The notes beneath the pieces were generated by a model, which had not been told where the DNA came from, did no database searches, and saw only the letters and a list, made by a program, of their open reading frames with translations. Positions 38,902-48,476 of a stretch of DNA of 64,000 nt are shown in pieces (position 1 is the stretch's first letter; each line of letters begins with the position of its first letter). Source of the DNA: Calorimonas adulescens (GTDB lineage Bacteria; Bacillota; Thermoanaerobacteria; Thermoanaerobacterales; UBA4877); assembly GCF_008274215.1 (NCBI RefSeq), contig NZ_VTPS01000011.1, positions 1-64,000 on the forward strand, written 5' to 3'. The position numbers and the translations under genes were made by a program.

Positions 38902-39888
38902 ATGATGCAACCGGGCAAACTGCCAAACGAGCTTATGGCGGAGATTGTGTTTTCCAATATAAGGGTTAAAAGAGATGAGGTTCTTGTATTTCCACAGGTA
39001 GGTATGGACTGTGGAGTCATTGACTTTGGGGAGGATGTGTGCGTTTTGTCCACAGATCCTATAACAGGTACCTCGTCAGACATAGGTTGGCTTGGGGTGC
39101 ACATAGCTTGCAATGATGTCATAGCAGCTGGCGTGGAGCCACTTGGGCTTATGCTGACTATAATGGCGCCTCCAGGTACTACAGAATCAGAGCTGTATGA
39201 AATAATGAGTCAGGCTGACAAAGCCTCAGAGGAATTAAACGTAGCAATAGTGGGAGGGCATACCGAGATCACTCCGGCAGTGACCAGGACCGTCCTTTCT
39301 ACCACAGCCATTGGAAAGGCAAAAAAAAGCAGGGTTATGAACATGCTTACTGTAAAGAGTGGAGATTACATTATAATGACCAAAACTGCCGGTCTTGAGG
39401 GCACTGCTATAATTGCTACCGAGAGGGAAGATGAGTTAAAAAAGCATCTTGACTCTGAGTTAGTTGAAAGAGCTAAGAATATGATTAAAGATATCAGTGT
39501 GTTGAAAGAAGGCGAAATAGCTGTCAGGGTTGGTGTCAATAGGATGCATGATGCCACAGAAGGTGGTGTTCTTGGAGCTCTCTGGGAGATGGCAGACTCA
39601 TCCGGCTTAGGTATAGAGGTTTATGGGGATAAAATACCGGTAGCAGAAGAGACCAGGGCTATCTGTGATTATTTAAAGATAAACCCATTGAGGCTTATTT
39701 CCAGTGGCTGTCTCTTGATTGCCACTTCGGAAAAGAAACTGTTGAGTGAAGAACTTAAAAAAGAGGGAATAAAAGCGACAGTTGTTGGGAGGATAGTAAA
39801 GAAGGGGAGATATATAAAAAGTGGCACACTCAAGTTCCCATTAGAACCACCAAAATCTGACGAATTATACAAGGTGATAACAAATTAA
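38902..39888 (+). CDS. AIR synthase-related (HypE/PurM/SelD superfamily) protein
   Basis: This 328-residue PurM-like ATP-binding enzyme has N-terminal Asp-rich metal/ATP site residues (GMDCGVIDFGEDVCVLSTDPITG), the segment HIACNDVIAAGVEPLG, GGHTEITPAV, and C-terminal MHDATEGGVLGALWEMA. HypE normally ends in a PRIC-like Cys motif; here the end is DELYKVITN, so carbamoyl dehydration for hydrogenase is not expected. The true substrate is unknown. It sits 13 bases after the ART-like gene, suggesting one operon. Confidence 0.8.
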   Translation: MMQPGKLPNELMAEIVFSNIRVKRDEVLVFPQVGMDCGVIDFGEDVCVLSTDPITGTSSDIGWLGVHIACNDVIAAGVEPLGLMLTIMAPPGTTESELYEIMSQADKASEELNVAIVGGHTEITPAVTRTVLSTTAIGKAKKSRVMNMLTVKSGDYIIMTKTAGLEGTAIIATEREDELKKHLDSELVERAKNMIKDISVLKEGEIAVRVGVNRMHDATEGGVLGALWEMADSSGLGIEVYGDKIPVAEETRAICDYLKINPLRLISSGCLLIATSEKKLLSEELKKEGIKATVVGRIVKKGRYIKSGTLKFPLEPPKSDELYKVITN

Positions 39889-39969
39889 CCTATTTGTAAT
39901 GCCTCTGTAATCTTTTTGTAATAATGATGGATTATAATGTAAGAGGCTCAAGCGGGAAAGGGGGAAGAG

Positions 39970-41664
39970 ATGCTTAAAAGGACCAGTCTTTTTCTCATAC
40001 TATTCATGACAATTATGGAGCTTTTGTTGCCGATGAAAAATGTCCTTGCGGCGCAAAAGGGGGTTAAGCTTGTAATAAATGGCACAAGCATAATGTGGTA
40101 TAATGGGCCGCCGATAAGCATATACATAGACGGTAATAAAATTGATTCCGATGTTCCCCCTGTCATAATCAACGATAGGACGATGGTACCTGTAAGGGTG
40201 ATATCAGAAAACCTTGGTGCCCTGGTGGATTGGGACAGCAAGACAAATACTGTCTACGCATCGTATAATGGTAATTATATTGAGCTTCCCATAGGCAAAT
40301 CAGAGGCAAAGTTAAACGGGAACGTCATTGAGCTGGATACAAACGCTATGATTGTAAATGATAGGACTATGGTCCCATTGAGGTTTGTTGCAGAGGCATT
40401 TAAACTTCAAGTAGACTGGGACCAGGTGGCTTATTCGGTAACGATTAAAAGGCCAGAACCAAAAGATGGGTACAGCACTATCAAAGATGTTCAGTTTTAC
40501 CCCACAGATGCAGGGTATCAGGTTTCAATAATATCTGATGGGCCAATCTCGCAGAACAGTTTCCTTATGCAGAACCCTGACAGGCTGGTCATCGACATAC
40601 CGGATAGTATTATGGGACTGCCTAATGGCGTGATGCCGGTTGGGACAGGCATAGTAAGGCAGATAAGGGTTTCTCAGTTTAAAGAAAATCCATATGTATC
40701 CAGGGTAGTTATAGATTTAGAAGCAGTGCAGGAATACAGGATAACAGAGTCTGATGATAAAAAGGTCATCAATATCTTCTTTGGTTCCCAGATGGTAAAC
40801 AGTATAAAATATGATGAGGAAAAGAATGCAGTAATTATCGATACTGATGGGGTCTACTATAACGCCTTTAAACTAAGAGATCCCTATCGTATAGTCTTAG
40901 ATATACCAAATGCTCTTTTGAAAAACCCCAAGGGTAACAATACGATTAGTATCAATGATGGGAATATCAAATCAATTCGCTGGAGCCAGTTTGATGAGAA
41001 TACGGTAAGGGTTGTAGTGGATTTAAATGATAAGATGGACTACAAAATAGAAAAGAACAATGGGGAAATTTATTTTTATGTTCTCCCGTATGACCCAAAT
41101 AAGAAACATGTCGTAGTTATAGATCCAGGACATGGTGGCAAAGATCCCGGGGCCTCATCCAGCGACGGGTTGAAAGAGAAGGATGTAAACCTCGATATTT
41201 CTTTAAAATTAAATAACCTGCTTCAGGAAGCCGGTTATGAGACTTATATGACTAGGGTGGACGACAGTTACCCTGAGCTTATGGATCGGGTCTCGCTGGC
41301 CAATGAGATTGGAGCAGAGGTATTTGTCAGTATCCATAACAATGCCCATGATAACCCGTCAATAGGTGGCACAGAGGTTCTTTACTTCCCCAATGGTTAT
41401 AATGGTGATATGAGAGATAATCGTACCTTGGCCCAATCTATACATGATGCCATCATGAATGAGGTGGACACTACAGACAGAGGGATAATTCAGAGGCCAA
41501 ACCTTGTTGTTTTAAAGTATACGGAGATGCCGGCGGTAATAGTAGAGGTTGCGTTTTTAACAAATTCTAATGATGTTAAAAAGTTGAAGGATGAAGACTT
41601 TAAATGGCAGGTTGCAAAGGCCATATTTGATGGAATAGAGAATTATTTCTATAATATAGACTGA
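39970..41664 (+). CDS. N-acetylmuramoyl-L-alanine amidase with copper-amine-oxidase-like and AMIN domains
   Basis: A 564-residue secreted enzyme. After a signal peptide (about 1-26) come two copper-amine-oxidase-N-like repeats, each with IVNDRTMVP(V/L)RF/VISE... and DW(D) ends (about 55-155), then tandem AMIN-like beta domains (about 160-370). The C-terminal Amidase_3 catalytic domain has Zn ligands in IDPGHGGKDPGA (His), the KDVNLD Glu region and SIHNNAHD. It cleaves the bond between muramic acid and the stem peptide. ATG at 39970 follows AAAGGGGGAAGAG. Confidence 0.93.
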   Translation: MLKRTSLFLILFMTIMELLLPMKNVLAAQKGVKLVINGTSIMWYNGPPISIYIDGNKIDSDVPPVIINDRTMVPVRVISENLGALVDWDSKTNTVYASYNGNYIELPIGKSEAKLNGNVIELDTNAMIVNDRTMVPLRFVAEAFKLQVDWDQVAYSVTIKRPEPKDGYSTIKDVQFYPTDAGYQVSIISDGPISQNSFLMQNPDRLVIDIPDSIMGLPNGVMPVGTGIVRQIRVSQFKENPYVSRVVIDLEAVQEYRITESDDKKVINIFFGSQMVNSIKYDEEKNAVIIDTDGVYYNAFKLRDPYRIVLDIPNALLKNPKGNNTISINDGNIKSIRWSQFDENTVRVVVDLNDKMDYKIEKNNGEIYFYVLPYDPNKKHVVVIDPGHGGKDPGASSSDGLKEKDVNLDISLKLNNLLQEAGYETYMTRVDDSYPELMDRVSLANEIGAEVFVSIHNNAHDNPSIGGTEVLYFPNGYNGDMRDNRTLAQSIHDAIMNEVDTTDRGIIQRPNLVVLKYTEMPAVIVEVAFLTNSNDVKKLKDEDFKWQVAKAIFDGIENYFYNID

Positions 41665-41697
41665 AGGGGAATTAAATTTTTCTCCTTCTCTTTTTTA
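41663..41697 (+). terminator. Terminator after the amidase gene
   Basis: GAAGGGGA (41663-41670) pairs with TCTCCTTC (41681-41688, one G-T pair), followed by TTTTTTATTT. The stem overlaps the stop codon. Confidence 0.7.
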
Positions 41698-41746
41698 TTT
41701 ATTCTTAATCTGATAAAATAAGTAAGGGATTAAGGGGGAATAATTT

Positions 41747-42271
41747 ATGTGGGAGACACTTTTGGGTTGCGTTCTTATTGCCCTTGCCAGAATAACAGAT
41801 GTATCATGTGCCACGGTACGTACCCTTATGCTGGTGAGAGGGAAAAGGACAATTGCGGCAGCTATCGGGCTCGTAGAGGCAACGGTTTATCTTCTTGCCC
41901 TCAGTAAGGTCATGTCAAGTGTTAATAATATTCCCAACATAATAGCCTATGCAGTTGGCTTTGCCAGTGGTAACTATATAGGCAGTTTGATTGAAGAGAA
42001 GATTGCAGTGGGCACCATAATGGTCCAGGTGATCCCGTCATGTACTGATGGTATAGTTGGAGACTTGAGAAGTATGGGGTATGGGGTTACGGTGGTGGAT
42101 GGTACGGGCAAGGATGGACCGAGAGAGGTATTAAATATAACCATGAACAGAAAAGACCTGCCGCATATTTATAAGTATTTTCAAGAAAAGGACTGTCGCG
42201 CATTTATTACTGTGCTGGATACCCGAGACATAAGGGGCGGGTATTTAAAGGATATTACTAATAGGAAATAA
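41747..42271 (+). CDS. UPF0316/DUF2179 membrane protein
   Basis: A 174-residue protein with three N-terminal hydrophobic segments (about 3-90) and a soluble C-terminal DUF2179-like ACT-type domain (QVIPSCTDGIVGDLRSMGYGVTVVDGTG, then GGYLKDI). It matches the YebE/UPF0316 family; function unknown. ATG follows AAGGGGGAA. Whether it belongs with rph downstream (20-base gap) is uncertain. Confidence 0.85.
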   Translation: MWETLLGCVLIALARITDVSCATVRTLMLVRGKRTIAAAIGLVEATVYLLALSKVMSSVNNIPNIIAYAVGFASGNYIGSLIEEKIAVGTIMVQVIPSCTDGIVGDLRSMGYGVTVVDGTGKDGPREVLNITMNRKDLPHIYKYFQEKDCRAFITVLDTRDIRGGYLKDITNRK

Positions 42272-42296
42272 ATGGACTAAGAGAGGATAGTTGATA

Positions 42297-43067
42297 ATGA
42301 CAAGGATAGATAACAGGTTGAACGACCAGTTAAGACCAGTGCGTATTACATTGGATGTTTTAAAATATGCAGAGGGTTCAGCATATATTGAGGTAGGTGA
42401 CACTAAGGTACTCTGTGCTGTAAGTATAGAGGAAAAGGTACCGCCATTTTTGAGAGGGAAGGGCAGGGGATGGATAACCAGTGAATATTCCCTTTTACCA
42501 AGGTCTACTCAGCAGAGGACGCCGAGGGATATTACAAAGGGTCGAATAAGCGGAAGAACACAAGAAATACAGAGGTTAATAGGGCGTGCTCTTCGTTCTG
42601 TGGTGAACCTGGATTTATTAGGAGAGAGGACAATCTGGATAGACTGCGATGTGATACAGGCTGACGGTGGGACCCGCACATCCTCAATCACAGGTTCTTT
42701 CGTTGCATTGGCCCAGGCTTTTGGCAAAATGGTTCAGGATGGTGTGCTGAAGTATCTGCCTTTGACCAACTTTGTTGCTGCGACCAGTGTTGGTATTGTA
42801 AATAATGAGAAACTTCTGGACCTGTGTTATGAAGAGGATTCGATAGCGCTTATAGATATGAATGTGGTGATGACAGAGAAGGGAGAATATGTGGAGGTAC
42901 AGGGCACGGGCGAAGGCGGTCCATTTTCAAAGCAGGATATGGATGAGCTTATGTCATTGGCTGAAAAGGGAGTTATGCAGCTTATTGAAATACAGAGAGA
43001 AGTGCTTGGAGATTTATCAGAAAAGATAGGTGTTATACCGGATGAAATGGATAGCGGCGACCAATAA
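42297..43067 (+). CDS. rph: Ribonuclease PH
   Basis: This 256-residue phosphorolytic 3'-exonuclease trims tRNA 3' ends. Signatures are [62 protein letters not shown] and [14 protein letters not shown] at 42297 lies 10 bases after AGAGGA; the in-frame TTG at 42291 is too close. It forms the conserved rph-rdgB-yfcE run, and lies just upstream of the tRNA array. Confidence 0.96.
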   Translation: MTRIDNRLNDQLRPVRITLDVLKYAEGSAYIEVGDTKVLCAVSIEEKVPPFLRGKGRGWITSEYSLLPRSTQQRTPRDITKGRISGRTQEIQRLIGRALRSVVNLDLLGERTIWIDCDVIQADGGTRTSSITGSFVALAQAFGKMVQDGVLKYLPLTNFVAATSVGIVNNEKLLDLCYEEDSIALIDMNVVMTEKGEYVEVQGTGEGGPFSKQDMDELMSLAEKGVMQLIEIQREVLGDLSEKIGVIPDEMDSGDQ

Positions 43068-43635
43068 TTTTAACAAATTAATGGAAATCCGTGAGATCCT
43101 TTCCACATATGGCATAGAAGTAGTTTCGCTAAAGGAAACGGGGTTTGACATTCATGTTATTGAGGACGGCAACAGTTTTGATGAAAATGCCTACAAAAAG
43201 GCAATTGCCGTATATAATGCCTTGAAACTGCCTACCCTGGCGGATGACTCTGGATTGGAGGTTGAAGTACTTGGGGGCAGGCCAGGCATATTTTCAGCAA
43301 GGTATGCTGGTGATAATGCGTTGGATAGCGATAACAATAAAAAATTGCTGGAGGAGCTGAAAGGTATACCTATATCAAAAAGAAGGGCTAGGTATGTGTG
43401 TACCGTGGTGTTGATAAAGGATGAGGATAAGGTGTACTATGGTAGGGGAGAATGTAATGGATACATACTGGATGAGCCAAGAGGCGAGAATGGTTTTGGT
43501 TATGACCCGTTGCTTTATATACCGGAACTGGGTAAAACCTTTGCTGAGATACCGTCAGAATTAAAGAATTGTATCAGTCATAGGGCAAAGGCTATAAAGG
43601 ATTTATTGCAGCAGATATTATACGAGGTGAAATAA
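43042..43635 (+). CDS. rdgB: dITP/XTP pyrophosphatase
   Basis: This 197-residue HAM1-family enzyme removes inosine and xanthosine triphosphates. Motifs are [44 protein letters not shown] and [26 protein letters not shown] at 43042 gives the family's usual start; it overlaps the rph end by 26 bases. Confidence 0.95.
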   Translation: MKWIAATNNFNKLMEIREILSTYGIEVVSLKETGFDIHVIEDGNSFDENAYKKAIAVYNALKLPTLADDSGLEVEVLGGRPGIFSARYAGDNALDSDNNKKLLEELKGIPISKRRARYVCTVVLIKDEDKVYYGRGECNGYILDEPRGENGFGYDPLLYIPELGKTFAEIPSELKNCISHRAKAIKDLLQQILYEVK

Positions 43636-44135
43636 TGAGGATAGGAATAATTTCGGATACTCATAGGCTCTGGGGCAGGATAGAGGAAGCTCTCAGAACC
43701 ATGGGGAAAGTGGACATGATTCTACATCTTGGTGACAACGTGAGTGATGCAGAGGATATAAGAAATATACTCAGGGATATCCCGGTAGTTGCAGTAAAAG
43801 GCAACTGCGACTCAACAGATAATTTACCTGAGGAAAGGACATTGCTCCTTGAAGGGAGAAAGATATTCATGACGCATGGACATAGATATAATGTGAAATA
43901 TGATTTTAGTGATATATATAAGAGGGCAAAAGAGGTGGAGGCAGACATTGCGCTTTTTGGGCATAGCCACCTTCCTATCATCTTGAGAAAGAGCGATATA
44001 ATATTTATAAATCCTGGAAGCACCTCAATGCCGAAGCATGGTTCCAGTCCATCCTGCGCGATATTGACCATAGAGGACAACAGAATTGATGCAAGGCTTT
44101 TGACTGTAAGTAAGTCTATTGCTATGGCAGAGTAA
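43635..44135 (+). CDS. YfcE/MJ0936-family metallophosphoesterase
   Basis: This 166-residue phosphodiesterase has the metal ligand set ISDTHRLW, HLGDNVSD, VKGNCDS, MTHGHRY and GHSHLP. Related YfcE/YsnB enzymes hydrolyse phosphodiesters with Mn2+. The ATG overlaps the rdgB stop (TAATG). Confidence 0.92.
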   Translation: MRIGIISDTHRLWGRIEEALRTMGKVDMILHLGDNVSDAEDIRNILRDIPVVAVKGNCDSTDNLPEERTLLLEGRKIFMTHGHRYNVKYDFSDIYKRAKEVEADIALFGHSHLPIILRKSDIIFINPGSTSMPKHGSSPSCAILTIEDNRIDARLLTVSKSIAMAE

Positions 44136-44157
44136 AGTATTTTAAGGAAAAAAACCA

Positions 44158-44186
44158 TTGACAAAGAAAAACACAGCTGTTATAAT
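44158..44186 (+). promoter_or_regulatory. Promoter of the tRNA array
   Basis: Consensus TTGACA (44158-44163) and TATAAT (44181-44186) with 17-base spacing give a near-ideal sigma-A promoter about 24 bases before the first tRNA. Confidence 0.92.
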
Positions 44187-44216
44187 ATGAAAATGTCAGC
44201 GGTGCTAACTGATGAA

Positions 44217-44293
44217 GCGCCTGTAGCTCAGTTGGATAGAGCAACGGACTTCTAATCCGTGTGTCGGGGGTTCGACTCCCTCCAGGCGCACCA
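44217..44293 (+). tRNA. tRNA-Arg (TCT), CCA encoded
   Basis: Full cloverleaf: acceptor GCGCCTG/CAGGCGC, anticodon loop CTTCTAA (TCT), T loop TTCGACTC. First gene of the nine-tRNA array. Confidence 0.96.
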
Positions 44294-44298
44294 GTCCT

Positions 44299-44376
44299 GG
44301 TGGGTATAGTTCAGCTGGTCAGAGCGCCAGGTTGTGGCCCTGGAGGTCGTGGGTTCGAGTCCCACTACCCACCCCA
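44299..44376 (+). tRNA. tRNA-His (GTG), CCA encoded
   Basis: Anticodon loop TTGTGGC (GTG). The acceptor GTGGGTA/TACCCAC has an encoded extra 5' G (44299) facing the discriminator C, the identity mark of histidine tRNA. Confidence 0.96.
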
Positions 44377-44385
44377 TTTATACAT

Positions 44386-44461
44386 GACCCATTAGCTCAG
44401 GTGGCAGAGCACCTGCCTTTTAAGCAGGGTGTCCCGCGTTCGAGTCGCGGATGGGTCACCA
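44386..44461 (+). tRNA. tRNA-Lys (TTT), CCA encoded
   Basis: Acceptor GACCCAT/ATGGGTC, anticodon loop CTTTTAA (TTT). Confidence 0.96.
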
Positions 44462-44465
44462 CTTT

Positions 44466-44550
44466 GCGGGAGTGGCGGAACTGGCAGACGCGCAAGACTT
44501 AGGATCTTGTGCCTGTGGGCGTGGGGGTTCAAGTCCCTTCTCCCGCACCA
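44466..44550 (+). tRNA. tRNA-Leu (TAG), CCA encoded
   Basis: Class II tRNA with a long variable arm. Acceptor GCGGGAG/CTCCCGC, anticodon in ACTTAGGA (TAG). Confidence 0.95.
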
Positions 44551-44556
44551 GGTCAT

Positions 44557-44632
44557 GCGGATGTAGCTCAGTTGGTAGAGCATCGCCTTGCCATGGCGAG
44601 TGTCGCGAGTTCGAGTCTCGTCATCCGCTCCA
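44557..44632 (+). tRNA. tRNA-Gly (GCC), CCA encoded
   Basis: Acceptor GCGGATG/CATCCGC, anticodon loop TTGCCAT (GCC). Confidence 0.95.
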
Positions 44633-44651
44633 GTTTAATATGTTCATATGT

Positions 44652-44725
44652 GCGGGTGTAGCTCAATGGTAGAGCCCCAGCCCTCCAAGCTGGTCGCGAG
44701 GGTTCGATTCCCTTCACCCGCTCCA
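44652..44725 (+). tRNA. tRNA-Gly (TCC), CCA encoded
   Basis: Acceptor GCGGGTG/CACCCGC, anticodon loop CCTCCAA (TCC). Confidence 0.95.
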
Positions 44726-44738
44726 TTATTGAAAATAA

Positions 44739-44813
44739 TGGGATGTGGCCAAGTGGTAAGGCTCCAGAATTTGGATCTGGCATTCGCAGGTTCGAATCCT
44801 GCCATCCCAGCCA
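44739..44813 (+). tRNA. tRNA-Gln (TTG), CCA encoded
   Basis: Acceptor TGGGATG/CATCCCA, anticodon loop ATTTGGA (TTG). Its charging by the indirect route would use the GatCAB set encoded at 28.4-31.6 kb. Confidence 0.95.
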
Positions 44814-44820
44814 TAATCAT

Positions 44821-44896
44821 GCGCCATTAGCTCAGCTGGAAGAGCACCTGACTCTTAATCAGGGTGTCCAGGGTTCGAGTCCCTGATGGCGCACCA
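44821..44896 (+). tRNA. tRNA-Lys (CTT), CCA encoded
   Basis: Acceptor GCGCCAT/ATGGCGC, anticodon loop CTCTTAA (CTT). Confidence 0.95.
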
Positions 44897-44901
44897 AAGA
44901 A

Positions 44902-44989
44902 GCGGAAGTGGCGGAACTGGCAGACGCGCTAGATTCAGGGTCTAGTGGGAATTCCTCTCGTGGGGGTTCAAATCCCCCCTTCCGCACCA
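44902..44989 (+). tRNA. tRNA-Leu (CAG), CCA encoded
   Basis: Class II tRNA with long variable arm. Acceptor GCGGAAG/CTTCCGC, anticodon in ATTCAGGG (CAG). Last gene of the array. Confidence 0.95.
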
Positions 44990-45004
44990 AATATAGGGTT
45001 CAGG

Positions 45005-45030
45005 GTGATGCAGATGCATCACTTTTGTTG
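45005..45030 (+). terminator. tRNA array terminator
   Basis: GTGATGCA-GA-TGCATCAC (45005-45022) followed by TTTTGTTG. Confidence 0.75.
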
Positions 45031-45113
45031 TATTTATGTCAGGTATATATGTTTTGTTGACTCCATGTCCACATATTGACCTGGTGTGTTTATAAAAATT
45101 ATTGATTTTGATT

Positions 45114-45141
45114 TTGGTACATAACAATTTTGAGGTATAAT
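45114..45141 (+). promoter_or_regulatory. Promoter of tig-clpP-clpX
   Basis: TTGGTA (45114-45119) and TATAAT (45136-45141), 16 bases apart, about 42 bases before the tig start codon. No CtsR site is seen here. Confidence 0.55.
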
Positions 45142-45183
45142 AATTGTAGCAGAGCTGCTGCAAATTTTGTAAGGAGGATAAGA

Positions 45184-46497
45184 ATGGGGTTTGAATTAAA
45201 AAAGGTAGAGAAGAACATAGCAACAATTGAGTTTAATATTCCTTCCAATGAATTTCAGGACGCTATAACTAAAGCCTATAAGAAGAATGCCTATAAGTTT
45301 AATATTCCTGGTTTTAGAAAGGGCAAGGCGCCATTGAAGATTATTCAGAGATATTATGGAGAGGGTATATTCTATGAGGACGCCATTGATGCTATTTTTC
45401 CAGAAAAATATGATGAGGCTATAAAAGCAACAAATATAGAACCTATAGACAAACCGATAATTGACATAGTACAGATAGGTGAGGGGCAGGATTTAATATT
45501 GAGGGCAGAGGTTACTGTAAAACCAGAGGTAAACCTCGGAGAGTATAAGGGTATAGAAGTAGAAAAAATTGAGTATAATGTAACAGATGAGGATGTAGAG
45601 AACGAGCTAAATAAGATGAGAGAAAGAAATGCTCGTCTTGTTTCGATAGATGATAGACCTGTTCAGGAAGGTGACACAGTACTAATAGATTTTGAAGGTT
45701 TTATTAACGGTGAACCTTTTGAGGGAGGTAAGGCACAAAACTATAGCCTTGTTATAGGTTCTCATGCATTCATTGAGGGATTTGAAGAACAGTTAATAGG
45801 TAAAAGTAAGAATGAGACAGTGGATGTAAGGGTACGTTTTCCGGAAGACTATGGCAATGAAAGTTTGGCTGGTAAGGAAGCCGAGTTTAAAGTGACTATA
45901 AAAGAAATAAAGTATAAAGAACTTCCTGAGCTGGATGACGAGTTTGCTAAGGATGTCAGTGAGTTTGATACCTTGGACGAATTAAGAGCGGATATAAGGA
46001 AAAGACTGCAAGAGGGAAATGAAAATCGTGCAAAGAATGAATTTACTAATAAGGTCATTCAGAAGGTGGTTGACAATGCTTCCATTGAGATTCCAGATGT
46101 TATGATTGAGCGAGAGCTGGACTCAATGGAAAGAAATGTGGATATGAATCTTAGATATCAAGGGATAACTCTGGATAAGTATTTTGAGGTTACTGGCACG
46201 TCAAGGGAAGATTTCAGGAACAACATGCGGCAAGATGCTTATAACAATGTGAAGACGTCTTTGGTGCTGGATAAGATTGCAGAGGTGGAAAAAATTGAGG
46301 TCAGCGATGATGAGATTGAGGGAGAAATAGAAAATATTGCCAAGGGATATCAGGACCAAGAAAAGTTCAAAGGGTCTATCACAGAGGATTACAAGGAGTA
46401 TATAAAGGATAGTCTTGTGATTAGAAAGACTATTAATATGCTGGTGGAGAATGCAAAGCCAGTTGAAAAAATTATAGAAGGGGTTGAGGAAAAATGA
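45184..46497 (+). CDS. tig: Trigger factor (ribosome-bound chaperone, peptidyl-prolyl isomerase)
   Basis: This 437-residue chaperone has the ribosome-binding loop [17 protein letters not shown] (about 44-60), an FKBP-type PPIase domain ([20 protein letters not shown] ... [18 protein letters not shown]) and a long helical C-terminal cradle. ATG at 45184 follows AAGGAGGATAAGA; an in-frame upstream extension is rejected. clpP overlaps its stop by 4 bases. Confidence 0.96.
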   Translation: MGFELKKVEKNIATIEFNIPSNEFQDAITKAYKKNAYKFNIPGFRKGKAPLKIIQRYYGEGIFYEDAIDAIFPEKYDEAIKATNIEPIDKPIIDIVQIGEGQDLILRAEVTVKPEVNLGEYKGIEVEKIEYNVTDEDVENELNKMRERNARLVSIDDRPVQEGDTVLIDFEGFINGEPFEGGKAQNYSLVIGSHAFIEGFEEQLIGKSKNETVDVRVRFPEDYGNESLAGKEAEFKVTIKEIKYKELPELDDEFAKDVSEFDTLDELRADIRKRLQEGNENRAKNEFTNKVIQKVVDNASIEIPDVMIERELDSMERNVDMNLRYQGITLDKYFEVTGTSREDFRNNMRQDAYNNVKTSLVLDKIAEVEKIEVSDDEIEGEIENIAKGYQDQEKFKGSITEDYKEYIKDSLVIRKTINMLVENAKPVEKIIEGVEEK

Positions 46498-47078
46498 GTT
46501 TAGTTCCTATAGTAATAGAACAGACAAACCGCGGTGAAAGGTCATATGATATATTTTCAAGGTTATTACGGGAGAGGATTGTATTTTTAGGTGAGGAGAT
46601 AAATGATGTAACTGCCAGCCTGGTGGTTGCTCAGCTTCTCTTCTTGGAGTCTGAGGATCCCGATAAAGATATATATCTTTATATAAACAGCCCGGGAGGG
46701 TCTATAACAGCAGGTATGGCTATATATGACACGATGCAGTATATAAAATCTCCCGTCAATACTATTGCCATTGGTATGGCTGCATCAATGGGTGCATTCT
46801 TGTTGGCCGCAGGTGAAAAAGGTAAAAGATTTGCATTACCGAACAGTGAGATCTTGATTCATCAGCCTTTGGGTGGTGCGCAGGGCCAGGCCACTGACAT
46901 AAAAATTCACGCTGAACACATTATACGTATTAAGCAGAAGATGAATAAGATATTATCGGAAAGGACTGGCCAACCACTGGAAAAGATTGAGATGGATACG
47001 GAGAGGGATCACTTTATGACAGCAGAAGAGGCAAAGGAATATGGTATAATAGATGAGATAATAACCAAGCGTAAGTGA
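46494..47078 (+). CDS. clpP: ATP-dependent Clp protease proteolytic subunit
   Basis: This 194-residue serine protease has the catalytic Ser in [14 protein letters not shown] (about 97), His in [11 protein letters not shown] (about 122) and Asp in the [14 protein letters not shown] region (about 171). It forms the two-ring chamber fed by ClpX, encoded next. It contains GGCCAGGCC at 46884. Confidence 0.97.
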   Translation: MSLVPIVIEQTNRGERSYDIFSRLLRERIVFLGEEINDVTASLVVAQLLFLESEDPDKDIYLYINSPGGSITAGMAIYDTMQYIKSPVNTIAIGMAASMGAFLLAAGEKGKRFALPNSEILIHQPLGGAQGQATDIKIHAEHIIRIKQKMNKILSERTGQPLEKIEMDTERDHFMTAEEAKEYGIIDEIITKRK

Positions 47079-47087
47079 GGTGAAACA

Positions 47088-48362
47088 ATGGCCAAATATG
47101 AAAATCAAAAACAGCTGAAATGCTCGTTTTGTGGCAAGACGCAGGACCAGGTGAAAAGACTTGTTGCGGGTCCTGGTGTATATATATGTGATGAATGTAT
47201 AGAATTGTGCCAGGAAATAATCGAGGAAGAGTTTGAAGAAGATGCAGACATAGAGCTCAGCGAGCTCCCGAAACCAAAGGATATCAAGGCGTATCTGGAT
47301 GACTATGTTATAGGTCAGGAAAATGCGAAGATTGCATTATCTGTGGCTGTATACAATCATTATAAGAGGATAAACAATAAGTCGAAGAACAATGATATTG
47401 AGTTGCAGAAGAGTAATATACTTTTGCTTGGGCCAACAGGGTCAGGGAAGACCCTTTTGGCACAGACACTGGCGAAGATGTTAAATGTACCTTTTGCTAT
47501 AGCAGATGCCACTACGCTTACTGAGGCAGGTTATGTCGGTGAAGATGTGGAAAATATACTCTTAAGGCTGATACAGAACGCTGATTATGATGTTGAAAGG
47601 GCCGAAAAGGGTATAGTCTATATAGATGAAATCGATAAGATAGCCAGAAAATCAGAAAACCCATCAATAACCAGAGATGTTTCCGGCGAAGGCGTACAGC
47701 AAGCACTCTTAAAGATTCTTGAGGGTACAATAGCCAATGTACCTCCTCAGGGTGGACGTAAGCACCCCCATCAGGAGTTCATACAGATAGACACTACAAA
47801 TATCCTGTTTATATGCGGCGGTGCCTTTGATGGAATTGAGAAAATAATAGAGCACAGGATAGGCAGTAATTCTATTGGATTTGAAGCTGCAGTTAACAGC
47901 AAAAACGATAAAAAGATTGGGGAAATACTGAAGCAGATAATGCCACAGGACCTGTTGAAATACGGAATGATACCTGAATTTATAGGGAGAGTGCCCATAA
48001 TTGTAACCCTTGATTCTTTAGACAGGGATGCCATGATAAAGATTCTGACCGAACCTAAAAATGCTGTGATAAAGCAATATCAGAAACTGTTTGAGATGGA
48101 TAATGTGAAGCTGGAGTTTGAGAAGGAAGCTATTGAGGCTATTGCCGACAGGGCTCTAGCAAGAGGAACAGGAGCCAGAGGGCTTAGGTCTATCATGGAA
48201 GAGTTGATGATGGGTATCATGTATGAAATACCATCGCGTGATGACGTGGAAAGATGCATTATTAAAAAAGAGACCATCACCGATGGTGTTCCGCCTACCC
48301 TGGTGATTACTGAACAAAAGACTAACAAGAGGACAAGAAGAAAGACAGAATCGGTATCTTAA
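47088..48362 (+). CDS. clpX: ATP-dependent Clp protease ATPase subunit ClpX
   Basis: A 424-residue AAA+ unfoldase. The N-terminal zinc domain is [11 protein letters not shown] ... CDECIELC; Walker [13 protein letters not shown]; pore loop GYVGEDVEN; Walker [12 protein letters not shown]; the ClpP-docking IGF-like loop is [10 protein letters not shown]. It delivers substrates to ClpP. ATG is 9 bases after clpP. Confidence 0.97.
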   Translation: MAKYENQKQLKCSFCGKTQDQVKRLVAGPGVYICDECIELCQEIIEEEFEEDADIELSELPKPKDIKAYLDDYVIGQENAKIALSVAVYNHYKRINNKSKNNDIELQKSNILLLGPTGSGKTLLAQTLAKMLNVPFAIADATTLTEAGYVGEDVENILLRLIQNADYDVERAEKGIVYIDEIDKIARKSENPSITRDVSGEGVQQALLKILEGTIANVPPQGGRKHPHQEFIQIDTTNILFICGGAFDGIEKIIEHRIGSNSIGFEAAVNSKNDKKIGEILKQIMPQDLLKYGMIPEFIGRVPIIVTLDSLDRDAMIKILTEPKNAVIKQYQKLFEMDNVKLEFEKEAIEAIADRALARGTGARGLRSIMEELMMGIMYEIPSRDDVERCIIKKETITDGVPPTLVITEQKTNKRTRRKTESVS

Positions 48363-48398
48363 GAGAGCACTGGTATTATTTAGTTTTGTATAAAAACC

Positions 48399-48430
48399 GC
48401 CATGGTTTGTTTGACCATGGCTATTTTTTT
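48399..48430 (+). terminator. Terminator after clpX
   Basis: GCCATGGT (48399-48406) pairs with ACCATGGC (48414-48421), followed by TATTTTTTT. It separates tig-clpP-clpX from murJ-lon-engB. Confidence 0.9.
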
Positions 48431-48476
48431 GAGCTTATGATATAATACCAAGGGAAATTTAAGAAAGGAGATAAAA

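Noticed and set aside
38902-39888. Annotation as HypE or SelD
   Set aside because: It lacks the C-terminal Cys motif of HypE and the N-terminal Cys/Sec loop of SelD, and no hydrogenase or selenium genes are nearby.
44217-44989. Repeated short motifs in the tRNA array suggesting a CRISPR
   Set aside because: All repeats are T-arm and D-arm elements of nine complete tRNAs; no CRISPR array is seen anywhere in the window.
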